Part shown: piece after piece, positions 6,950 through 12,521 of the stretch
Layout: each line of letters starts with the position of its first letter
Position numbering within the stretch: position 1 is the first letter of the stretch
NCBI GenBank assembly: GCA_029062865.1
Contig: JAIDPG010000156.1
Coordinates: 1 to 12,521, forward strand
Direction: 5' to 3'
From: Oscillospiraceae bacterium
Lineage (GTDB): Bacteria > Bacillota > Clostridia > Oscillospirales > Ruminococcaceae
Length of the DNA: 12,521 bases
The notes under the pieces: model-generated
Told to the model about the DNA's origin: nothing
The model's input: the letters and a program-made list of their open reading frames with translations, nothing else
Databases searched by the model: none
Program-made: the position numbers and the translations under genes

Positions 6950-7984
6950 TTAAAGTTCCGCAAAGTACTTGATGGTTCTTACCATCTGAGATGTATAAGA
7001 GTTCTCGTTGTCGTACCAGGAAACAACCTGTACCTCATAGAGGTCGTCGGAAATCTGGGAAACCATCGTCTGGGTAGCGTCGAACAGCGAGCCGTATCTC
7101 ATACCGATAACGTCGGAAGAAACGATCTGGTCGGTGTTGTAGCCGAAGCTCTCGGAAGCGGCAGCCTTCATAGCGTCGTTGATGCCTTCCTTGGTAACGC
7201 CCGCCTTCTTAACAACAGCGGTAAGAATGGTGGTCGAACCGGTGGGAACGGGAACACGCTGCGCGGAGCCGATGAGCTTGCCGTTCAACTCGGGGATTAC
7301 GAGACCGATAGCCTTAGCAGCGCCGGTAGAGTTCGGAACGATGTTAGCAGCGCCCGCTCTCGCACGTCTGAGGTCGCCCTTTCTGTGCGGACCGTCGAGG
7401 ATCATCTGGTCGCCGGTGTAAGCGTGGATAGTGCTCATAATACCGCTCTGAATGGGAGCATAGTCGTTAAGAGCCTTAGCCATAGGAGCGAGGCAGTTGG
7501 TCGTGCAGGAAGCAGCGGAAATGATCTGGTCGTCCTTGGTAAGGGTGTTCTCATTTACGGAGAATACGATAGTCTTAAGGTCGTTGCCCGCGGGAGCGGA
7601 GATAACAACTTTCTTTGCGCCTGCGTTGATGTGCGCCATGCTCTTCTCCTTGGAGCAATAGAAGCCGGTGCACTCGAGAACAACGTCAACACCGAGGTCG
7701 CCCCAAGGACAATCCTTAGCGTCCTTCTCAGCGTAGATCTTGAGGGTCTTGCCGTCTACCGTGATAGTGTTTGCCTCATCGTCAGAGGTAACCGTGTGAA
7801 GGTTCTCGCCGATAGTGCCGCAGTAGCCCTTCTGCGCGGTATCATACTTCAAAAGGTTAGCCAGCATAGAGGGCTTGGTAAGGTCGTTGATAGCAACTAC
7901 CTCATAGCCGTCCGCGCCGAACATCTGTCTGAACGCCAAGCGTCCGATTCTGCCGAAGCCATTGATTGCAACTTTAACTGCCAT
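6950..7984 (-). CDS. gapA: Glyceraldehyde-3-phosphate dehydrogenase, type I (NAD)
   Basis: Catalyses the reversible oxidation and phosphorylation of glyceraldehyde-3-phosphate to 1,3-bisphosphoglycerate with NAD in cytosolic glycolysis. The 344 aa have the N-terminal Rossmann motif INGFGRIGRLAF. Asp34 at the end of the second strand favours NAD over NADP. The catalytic motif SAASCTTNCLAP has the nucleophile Cys160, His187 lies in TIHAYTGDQ, and the C-terminal SWYDNENSYTSQMVRT is present. The ATG at 7984 is chosen over an upstream extension because homologues start MAVKVAINGFGRIGR and AGGAGG (7994-7999) lies 9 bases before it. It is a single-gene unit with its own promoter and terminator; no pgk, tpi or cggR is adjacent. 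Base choice at third positions differs visibly from its neighbours, as expected for a highly expressed gene. Confidence 0.97.
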   Translation of the reverse strand: MAVKVAINGFGRIGRLAFRQMFGADGYEVVAINDLTKPSMLANLLKYDTAQKGYCGTIGENLHTVTSDDEANTITVDGKTLKIYAEKDAKDCPWGDLGVDVVLECTGFYCSKEKSMAHINAGAKKVVISAPAGNDLKTIVFSVNENTLTKDDQIISAASCTTNCLAPMAKALNDYAPIQSGIMSTIHAYTGDQMILDGPHRKGDLRRARAGAANIVPNSTGAAKAIGLVIPELNGKLIGSAQRVPVPTGSTTILTAVVKKAGVTKEGINDAMKAAASESFGYNTDQIVSSDVIGMRYGSLFDATQTMVSQISDDLYEVQVVSWYDNENSYTSQMVRTIKYFAEL

Positions 7985-8018
7985 TGGATTATTCCTCCTA
8001 AAACTAATGAAATTTTTT

Positions 8019-8043
8019 ACGGTTTGAAGAAACTTCAAGCCGT
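8019..8043 (-). promoter_or_regulatory. gapA leader hairpin
   Basis: The arms at 8019-8029 and 8033-8043 form an 11-base near-perfect inverted repeat around an AAA/TTT loop, with one mismatched position in the minus-strand RNA (C opposite A). It starts about 16 bases after the predicted transcription start. It might stabilise the mRNA 5' end or act as an operator; the sequence does not decide between these. Confidence 0.55.
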
Positions 8044-8065
8044 ATGATAATTCCTATCAACTTAT

Positions 8066-8094
8066 ATTATACAATATTTTGCGGAGTTTATCAA
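8066..8094 (-). promoter_or_regulatory. gapA sigma-A promoter
   Basis: On the minus strand: TTGATA (8089-8094), a 17-base spacer, and TATAAT (8066-8071). Transcription should start near 8059, giving a leader of about 75 bases. One mismatch from consensus in -35, none in -10. Confidence 0.88.
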
Positions 8095-8237
8095 GTGATT
8101 TTCATACATTTTGTGAAATTTTAATGTAAATTTTGGAAAGTTAAATTTGTGCATTTTTAACAAATTTCACTCAAATTTACCCGCTTTATATGGAGCAATG
8201 CAAAATTTGCGTAAAATCAGGCTGAATATAAAACCTC
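8095..8237. other. AT-rich intergenic stretch, no gene seen
   Basis: Very AT-rich DNA upstream of the gapA promoter. Apart from short palindromes such as GCAAAATTTGC I see no gene, RNA or site here. An open frame of about 60 codons crosses it on the plus strand and runs over the GC-rich hairpin at 8238-8265, but it has no good ribosome site and is not credible. Confidence 0.5.
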
Positions 8238-8265
8238 GTTTTCCCCGCCTGCGGCGGGGGAAAAC
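8238..8265 (-). terminator. GC-rich hairpin downstream of rlu, probable terminator
   Basis: GTTTTCCCCGCC (8238-8249), a TGC loop, then GGCGGGGGAAAAC (8253-8265): a 12-bp stem with one bulged base. It lies about 20 bases past the rlu stop. The tail on the minus strand (GAGGTTTTATATT) is only moderately T-rich, so termination may be partial. It could alternatively be a copy of a dispersed palindromic repeat. Confidence 0.6.
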
Positions 8266-8285
8266 GCACAAAATAAAGTATCCCT

Positions 8286-9254
8286 CTAAATGTGAAATCT
8301 TATCACAAACCAAATATCATCCTCATCTTTAATTGAAAAGCTCTTTCCGTTAAGATATTCCAAAATTCCCGCGTCTGTTGTGAATTTGAATTTAAGCGTC
8401 TGCGCGCAAAGCGCCTGCGATTTTGCATGATAGCGCTTGTTTATCGCGTTGTCGCCGTACTTTCCATCTCCGAGCAGCGGGTGCCCGATGTGCGCGAAGT
8501 GCGCGCGGATCTGGTGAGTTCGCCCAGTGAGCAGATCTACCTCGACAAGCGAAAGCTCGCCCTTGCTTTCCACTACGCGATATTTTGTCTTGATTGTGAG
8601 GTAACCGTCCTTCGGCGTGTCGGAAATAAGCACCCTGTTCTCGTCGGGGAGCTTTTTCAGATACGCGGTAAGTGTCGCCGAGGGCGGTTTTGGAGTGCCG
8701 ACGACTTCGCAAACATATAGCTTTTGTATCTCGCGGTCGCGAACCTTTTGATTTAGTATCCGCAGAGCCTCGGCGTTCTTTGCGGCGATGACAATGCCCG
8801 CGGTGTTGCGGTCAATTCGGTTTACCAGCGCGGGCGTGAAGCTGTTTTCCAGCTCGGGATCAAACTCGCCTTTTTGATAAAGATAGCTCAATACGCGGTT
8901 TATCAACGTATCGGCGGTGTTTTCGTTATCCTCGTGAACGACCAAGCCCGCGGGCTTATCAACAAGCAGAACGTTCTCATCCTCGTAGATAACGTTAATT
9001 TCCGCGGAAATTTCACGGAAATCGCAATCGCGTTGTATCGGCTCCTTCGCGAGCAGCTCCTCACTAAGGTAAAACCTAAACACGTCGCCCTCTTTTAAAA
9101 TAACGTTCGGCTCGACCCTTGCGCCGTTAAGCTTGATCCGCTTCTTCCGCATCAGCTTGCAGACGAGCGAGCTTTTGAGGTTCGGGTAGGCTTTGGAGAG
9201 AAAGCGGTCGGCGCGCTGACCCGCGTCGTTTTTTTGGATCGTTATCTCGGTCAT
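8286..9254 (-). CDS. RluA-family (RluC/RluD-type) pseudouridine synthase
   Basis: Converts uridine to pseudouridine in RNA, most likely 23S rRNA, in the cytosol. The 322 aa start with an S4 RNA-binding domain (about 12-60: QRADRFLSKAYPNL, then KRIKLNGARVEP). The catalytic domain has LLVDKPAGLVVH at 96-107, the catalytic loop NRIDRNTAG with Asp148 (normally HRLDRDTSG in the family), and GRTHQIRAHFAHIGHPLLGD at 244-263. The Asn in place of His and Ile in place of Leu in the catalytic loop are conservative, and the essential Asp is kept. The exact target uridines cannot be assigned, so no symbol is given. The ATG has GAGGGG at 9258-9263 overlapping the stop of the upstream 99-aa gene, so it is last in an operon. 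A GC-rich hairpin follows. Confidence 0.94.
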   Translation of the reverse strand: MTEITIQKNDAGQRADRFLSKAYPNLKSSLVCKLMRKKRIKLNGARVEPNVILKEGDVFRFYLSEELLAKEPIQRDCDFREISAEINVIYEDENVLLVDKPAGLVVHEDNENTADTLINRVLSYLYQKGEFDPELENSFTPALVNRIDRNTAGIVIAAKNAEALRILNQKVRDREIQKLYVCEVVGTPKPPSATLTAYLKKLPDENRVLISDTPKDGYLTIKTKYRVVESKGELSLVEVDLLTGRTHQIRAHFAHIGHPLLGDGKYGDNAINKRYHAKSQALCAQTLKFKFTTDAGILEYLNGKSFSIKDEDDIWFVIRFHI

Positions 9255-9261
9255 AAGCCCC

Positions 9262-9561
9262 TCATTTCATTCTGTACCATCTTAACCAATGCCTGTAAGC
9301 CTCTTTCCAAACGCGATAGCGCCTGCGCATCCAATCGAACTCCGTGTCGCTTTTGTCGAACCACTTCCGCCGGAATTCCTCGGCGGTGTAGTACTTTTCC
9401 CTGGAGCGGTAGTCGCAGATGTTCCAGGTGCAGTAATAGCGCTTGAAGCGCCCGCCGCTCGGAACGTTTTCGGTGCGCCTTACCGTTCTGCTTGCGGATC
9501 TTTTGCCGAATTTGCTGTTTCTGTCCTTGCAGACCGTGAATTTCTTGTAGCTGCGGCTCAT
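9262..9561 (-). CDS. Small basic Arg/Trp-rich uncharacterised protein
   Basis: 99 aa beginning MSRSYKKFTVCKDRNSK. It is strikingly basic and aromatic, with about 19 Arg and 6 Trp, and has three Cys (residues 11, 44, 49). The start M-S-R-S-Y-K-K resembles a family of short uncharacterised Firmicute and phage proteins that I recall, often followed by a Lys/Arg-rich segment and a Tyr/Trp-rich tail; its function is unknown. The charge suggests nucleic-acid binding, but this is inference. The ATG at 9561 is chosen over longer alternatives because a GGGGAGGAG purine-rich ribosome site (9564-9572) lies directly upstream and the longer version has no such site. The start lies 13 bases after the stop of the 233-aa gene, and its own stop is 7 bases before rlu, so it is embedded in an operon. 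Confidence 0.8.
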   Translation of the reverse strand: MSRSYKKFTVCKDRNSKFGKRSASRTVRRTENVPSGGRFKRYYCTWNICDYRSREKYYTAEEFRRKWFDKSDTEFDWMRRRYRVWKEAYRHWLRWYRMK

Positions 9562-9574
9562 GGCTCCTCCCCTG

Positions 9575-10276
9575 TCACTCAATAACGATACCCAACTCTC
9601 CAAGTGACGTTAAACACTCTTCGTAACCGTTCTTAGTTTCCTCCCGACGCTTCTTAAACAAGCTACGCTTTTTTGAGGTAGCCTCGTCACGCTTTTGCTT
9701 GATAACTGGAACCTCATCAAGCTTAACGCTCTTACAAGCGGTAAAACGCTCAAATATCAGATCGACCGCCGAAAGCTCCTCCCCAGACAAGCCGTACTGC
9801 TCCTGCCAGAAATCGCGAAGCTCATCGTGACTTACGCTTATTGCAAACAGATATTCGCCACCGTTTTTCTCGAACTCCTCCCTGCTGCCGGAATATGTCA
9901 CCTCACCGCCCACGCACCAGAACGCCGCTGTCGCCATGGGCTGCGTTACACCATCGCGCTCGTCGAACAGGTATTGGATCGCTTCGTTCTCCGCGAACCT
10001 GCGAACGTATTCGGGGGCTTGGGCGAACAGTTCAATAGCCTTAAAACCCGGGTAACGTTCCACAAACGGGCTGTGGTCGTCGCGGAACGCGCCCACCGCT
10101 ATCCCTGCTGAGAGGTCAAAGGATATCGTCCCGTACGTACCCGAGAAGCTGTTATAGCTGTAATTCATACCGTCCCAGGACTGTTCCGCCGAAAAGAACG
10201 GCTCTCTTAAAACATAAATTGCGTGCGCTATCGAAGAATAAACGCAGTTTTCGTAAAGCTGTGATAGATCAACCAT
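9575..10276 (-). CDS. Uncharacterised 233-residue protein
   Basis: Family not recognised. It is soluble, with no signal or membrane segment. Residues about 1-130 look like a compact alpha/beta domain containing SWDGMNYSYNSFSGTYGTISFD, DDHSPFVERYPGFKA and AIQYLFDERDGVTQPMATAAFWC. The middle has SHDELRDFWQEQYGLS. The tail (about 193-217) is very basic (KKRSLFKKRREETK), then a short hydrophobic end. The ATG has GGAGG at 10283-10287 with 6-base spacing and overlaps the MATE stop by 8 bases, so translation is probably coupled. Such small proteins beside other short unknowns are sometimes immunity or accessory proteins, but nothing here shows that. Confidence 0.82.
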   Translation of the reverse strand: MVDLSQLYENCVYSSIAHAIYVLREPFFSAEQSWDGMNYSYNSFSGTYGTISFDLSAGIAVGAFRDDHSPFVERYPGFKAIELFAQAPEYVRRFAENEAIQYLFDERDGVTQPMATAAFWCVGGEVTYSGSREEFEKNGGEYLFAISVSHDELRDFWQEQYGLSGEELSAVDLIFERFTACKSVKLDEVPVIKQKRDEATSKKRSLFKKRREETKNGYEECLTSLGELGIVIE

Positions 10277-11621
10277 TTTTTACCTCCGATTTATCAAGCC
10301 TCCGCGCGAACATCATATACAAAATAAACGACAGCGCCCCCGAAAGCACCCAGCCGACAGGCCACGAGAGCCAGATCCCCGTCGCGCCGTAGCTTGGCTT
10401 CAGAATAAACGCGAACGCCACGCGGAGAATCAGATCGCTGAACGTTGTCACCATAAATGCCCTCACGCGTCTGCCGCCGCGAAGCGCGCTGTCGCACGTA
10501 ATTTTAAGCGCAACCGAAAAGTAAAACGGCGCGACGACGTTCAGAAAATGCGTTCCCGCAGCCGCGGCGGCTTCGGTGTCGCCGTGGGATTTGTCCATAA
10601 ACAGATAGATCAGCCCGTTCCGGAAAATAACGTACAAAAGCGAGAACAGCGCCGCGATGCCGACGCTTAACAGCGCCCCCGCGCGAAAGCCCTTTCTTAC
10701 GCGGGCGGTCTCCCCCGCGCCGAGGTTCTGCGCCGTGAATGTCGAAACGGAGTTTCCAACTGCCGAAAAGCTCACGACCGCGAACGTATTCAGCTTTATC
10801 GCCGAGGCGTAGCCCGCAACAACATCCGTTCCGCAGGAATTCACGAGTCCTTGTATAAAAAGATTTCCGACCGACACGAAGCTCTGCTGGAGAATACTCG
10901 GTATCGAGAGCGCGGCGATCTTTCCGAGGGCGCGGCTGTCGAAACACCTGAATTTCCCGCTCTCAATTTTCGAGAGCCGCCGAACCAGCACTACAAACGC
11001 CAGCACGGAGCAGATACCTTGGCAGATAAACGTCGCCCAAGCCGTCCCCGCGACGCCCATTTTGAACACCGCTACAAACAGCAGATCCAGCGCGATGTTC
11101 CCAAGCGACGAGCCGATGAGAAAATACAGCGGCGTGTTTCCGTCGCCGAGGGCGGTGAAAATTCCCGTACAGATATTATAAATAAACAGGAAAAGCAATC
11201 CGAAAACGTAGATATTAAGATATGTGCGGGAGTTCGCGAAAATGCTCTCGTCCGTGCCGAGGAGGTTCAGAAACAGCCCGCTTGTGAAATACCCGACAAT
11301 TGTCAGCACCGCCGCCAGCACGCCCGTAGAGATAAGCGACGTGAACACCGCGGTTTTCATTTGGCGAAAATCCTTCGCGCCGAAAAGCGTCGAGATAACG
11401 ACCGAGCACCCGACATTCATTCCCGTGCCGATCGCCAGAAATATCATTGTGATCGGATAGGAAGCTCCGATCGCGGAAAGCGCGTCCTTGTTTATCAAGC
11501 GCCCCGCGATAACGCTGTCGGCAATGCTGTAAAGCTGTTGAAAAACCACGCTTATAAGCAGAGGCAGCGAGAATTTCAGCAGGTTTGAGGTTACCTTTCC
11601 CTTTGTCAGATCCTTGACCAA
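10269..11621 (-). CDS. MATE-family efflux transporter
   Basis: Multidrug and toxin extrusion transporter, a cation-coupled exporter in the inner membrane with about 12 helices in two bundles of six. Family signs: VKDLTKGKVTSNLLKFSLPLL at the N-terminus, FQQLYSIADSVIAGRL in helix 1-2, GDGNTPLYFLIGSSLGNIALDLLF in the first half, and QNLGAGE and DSALRGGRRVRAFM in the second. Substrate is not predictable. The start is ambiguous. ATG at 11630 has GGAG touching it, and ATG at 11651 has no ribosome site. TTG at 11621 has that same GGAG (11631-11634) at 9 bases and gives the family start MVKDLTKG, so I chose it (450 aa). Its stop overlaps the next gene by 8 bases; it leads a four-gene run ending in rlu. 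Confidence 0.93.
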   Translation of the reverse strand: MVKDLTKGKVTSNLLKFSLPLLISVVFQQLYSIADSVIAGRLINKDALSAIGASYPITMIFLAIGTGMNVGCSVVISTLFGAKDFRQMKTAVFTSLISTGVLAAVLTIVGYFTSGLFLNLLGTDESIFANSRTYLNIYVFGLLFLFIYNICTGIFTALGDGNTPLYFLIGSSLGNIALDLLFVAVFKMGVAGTAWATFICQGICSVLAFVVLVRRLSKIESGKFRCFDSRALGKIAALSIPSILQQSFVSVGNLFIQGLVNSCGTDVVAGYASAIKLNTFAVVSFSAVGNSVSTFTAQNLGAGETARVRKGFRAGALLSVGIAALFSLLYVIFRNGLIYLFMDKSHGDTEAAAAAGTHFLNVVAPFYFSVALKITCDSALRGGRRVRAFMVTTFSDLILRVAFAFILKPSYGATGIWLSWPVGWVLSGALSFILYMMFARRLDKSEVKNG

Positions 11622-11630
11622 AATGCTCAT

Positions 11631-11634
11631 CTCC
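11631..11634 (-). promoter_or_regulatory. Ribosome site deciding the MATE start
   Basis: GGAG on the minus strand. It abuts the ATG at 11628-11630 (no spacing) but is 9 bases from the in-frame TTG at 11619-11621, favouring the TTG. Confidence 0.55.
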
Positions 11635-11698
11635 GTTAAAAAGCCCGGCATCAGCTGCTTTTGAAAGCGCCGGTGCCGAGCACTTAATTTTTCCGCAG

Positions 11699-11726
11699 AA
11701 TTTATGCGCCATAATTAAAATGTAAA
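11699..11726 (-). promoter_or_regulatory. Weak candidate promoter for the MATE operon
   Basis: TTTACA (11721-11726), 16 bases, TAAATT (11699-11704) on the minus strand, inside the 3' end of the LRR gene. It is two mismatches from consensus in the -10, so only a candidate; read-through from typA-LRR is also possible. No terminator was recognised between the LRR gene and MATE. Confidence 0.3.
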
Positions 11727-12199
11727 TCACATTTTGGCAGCTTTGCTTTGAGTTGTTCTTTATCCGAATCACTGATTTGGTTATGGTCTAAAAACAAATT
11801 CGTTAAATCTGCCAGCCCGGACAGCGGCGTTATTATATCACGGATTTGATTTCCCTTCAAGTGCAGCGTGCGTAAGTCTGTTAAACAGGACAGTGGCGTT
11901 ATAACGCTGATTTGATTATTCTCTGAATCCAAATAGGCTAAGTTTGTTAGTCCAGTCAAAGGTGCTATGTCACTGATTTGATTGCCGGTCAAAAACAAAT
12001 AGGTTAATTTCGTCAACGCTGTCAAAGGTGCAATATCACAGATTTGATTACTTCCCAAATGCAACTCGTTTAAATTTGTAAGCTTCGCAATACCTTTCAA
12101 GTCATCGTCCGTTATATCTTGGTATTGCAAATCAAGCGCTGTCGTAGAAGCAATATCATAGTTATCGGGCAGCTCTTTTCCGCACGTGCCGCAAAACAT
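11702..12199 (-). CDS. Leucine-rich-repeat protein with half zinc ribbon
   Basis: 165 aa. Residues 1-12 (MFCGTCGKELPD) are the first CxxC knuckle of a zinc ribbon of the type common at the N-terminus of Firmicute proteins, but the second CxxC is missing. Residues about 40-150 are five internalin-type repeats of 22 residues with the pattern LTxLxxLxLxxNQIxDIxPLxG; the fourth has one extra Ile (23 residues), and the fifth runs into a short polar C-terminus. A degenerate repeat (18-39) caps the array. There is no signal peptide or anchor, so it is probably cytosolic; LRRs usually bind proteins, partner unknown. The ATG has AAAGGAG 7 bases upstream, which overlaps the typA stop. The gene is richer in A+T than typA and MATE, hinting at separate origin. 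Confidence 0.88.
   Translation of the reverse strand: MFCGTCGKELPDNYDIASTTALDLQYQDITDDDLKGIAKLTNLNELHLGSNQICDIAPLTALTKLTYLFLTGNQISDIAPLTGLTNLAYLDSENNQISVITPLSCLTDLRTLHLKGNQIRDIITPLSGLADLTNLFLDHNQISDSDKEQLKAKLPKCDLHFNYGA
11750..12082 (-). repeat. Tandem 66-base repeats encoding the LRR array
   Basis: The core GATTTGATT or a near variant recurs (plus-strand sense) beginning at 11774, 11843, 11909, 11975 and 12041. The spacings are 69, 66, 66 and 66 bases, matching one 23-residue and three 22-residue LRR units. Confidence 0.85.
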
Positions 12200-12211
12200 A
12201 TCGGTTCTCCT

Positions 12212-12503
12212 TTACTTTTTCAGCTTAGCCTCCGCCTTAAGCCGCAGATCCCGTTCCAGAATGACCTTGCGTATGCGAATATTCTTCGGCGTTACCTCAA
12301 CGAGCTCGTCGTCCTGAATAAATTCAAGGCTCTCCTCAAGGCTCATATGCTTGTACGGAATGAGCTTCAACGCGTCGTCCGAGCCGCTGGCTCTTGTGTT
12401 TGTAAGGTGCTTTTTCTTGCAGACGTTTACTACGATGTCGCCCGCCTTGGGCGAAACGCCGACGATCATTCCCTCGTATACGGGAACGCCCGCGTCGATA
12501 AAC
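12212..12503 (-). CDS. typA: TypA/BipA ribosome-associated GTPase, C-terminal fragment
   Basis: Last ~97 residues of TypA/BipA, a translational GTPase of the elongation factor family that binds ribosomes. The fragment reads FIDAGVPVYEGMIVG, then VNVCKKKHLTNTRASG, then MSLEESLEFIQDDELVEVTP and IRLRK-like IRIRKVILERDLR, which is the characteristic C-terminal domain; the GTPase domain lies off the contig. The gene is truncated by the contig end. The apparent ATG at 12518-12520 (MCIRDR) is encoded by adapter sequence and is not a start. The genomic part begins with the final base of the codon before Phe. The LRR gene follows after 12 bases, with its ribosome site on the typA stop. Confidence 0.93.
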
Positions 12504-12521
12504 CTGTCTCTTATACACATA
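12504..12521. other. Tn5/Nextera mosaic-end adapter remnant (not genomic)
   Basis: CTGTCTCTTATACACAT at 12504-12520 is identical to 17 bases of the 19-base transposase mosaic end used in Nextera libraries; the last base (12521) does not continue the match. It sits exactly at the contig end and replaces the real typA sequence. Confidence 0.93.

Noticed and set aside
6944..8047. Long open frame on the plus strand opposite gapA (367 codons)
   Set aside because: Mirror frame of a strongly biased, conserved gene. The product is low in complexity with no recognisable domain, and gapA on the other strand is certain.
8147..8332. Small plus-strand frame (61 codons) in the gapA-rlu gap
   Set aside because: It crosses the GC-rich hairpin and the end of rlu, has no good ribosome site, and the peptide looks like translated repeat.
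10851..11588. Open frame of 245 codons opposite MATE
   Set aside because: Highly charged, low-complexity translation with no hydrophobic pattern; a shadow of the transporter gene.
12212..12520. A complete 102-codon gene starting at the ATG near the right edge
   Set aside because: The start codon and next codons are adapter-derived; the true gene continues beyond the contig.

Overview
The window looks like a contig end from an uncultured, endospore-forming member of the Clostridia, probably Oscillospiraceae/Ruminococcaceae-like. This rests on a spoIIGA-sigE pair plus sigG, on GGAGG-type ribosome sites throughout, and on the protein sequence flavour. No RNA genes, CRISPR arrays, insertion sequences or phage genes were seen.

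Layout. (1) 4-1557, plus strand: spoIIGA and sigE, the mother-cell sigma factor with its processing protease. (2) 1585-2355, minus strand: sigG, the late forespore sigma factor, convergent with sigE and not downstream of it in tandem; a shared hairpin terminator lies between them and a hairpin covers the sigG ribosome site. (3) 2488-6782, minus strand: a three-gene unit read from a near-perfect vegetative promoter (6818-6846) to a strong terminator (2457-2484). It encodes a three-helix membrane protein, a 737-residue protein with a LOTUS/OST-HTH-like N-terminus and a C-terminal DUF3825 domain, and an unrecognised acidic 334-residue protein. This is the best candidate for an undescribed system here. 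(4) 6950-7984, minus strand: gapA with its own promoter, leader hairpin and terminator. (5) 8286-11621, minus strand: a tightly packed run of a MATE transporter, two uncharacterised proteins (233 and 99 aa) and an RluC/RluD-type pseudouridine synthase. (6) 11702-12503, minus strand: the 3' end of typA/bipA followed 12 bases later by a small leucine-rich-repeat protein that keeps only half a zinc ribbon.

The right-hand 18 bases are not genomic: 12504-12520 match the Tn5/Nextera mosaic-end adapter exactly. The apparent ATG start of the typA fragment (MCIRDR...) is therefore an artefact, and typA is truncated by the contig end.

Functionally, spoIIGA, sigE and sigG belong to one developmental programme. 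gapA (glycolysis), rlu (rRNA modification) and typA (ribosome-associated GTPase) are housekeeping. The DUF3825 trio and the MATE-linked small genes are accessory or unknown. All functional statements come from reading motifs; no database search was run.
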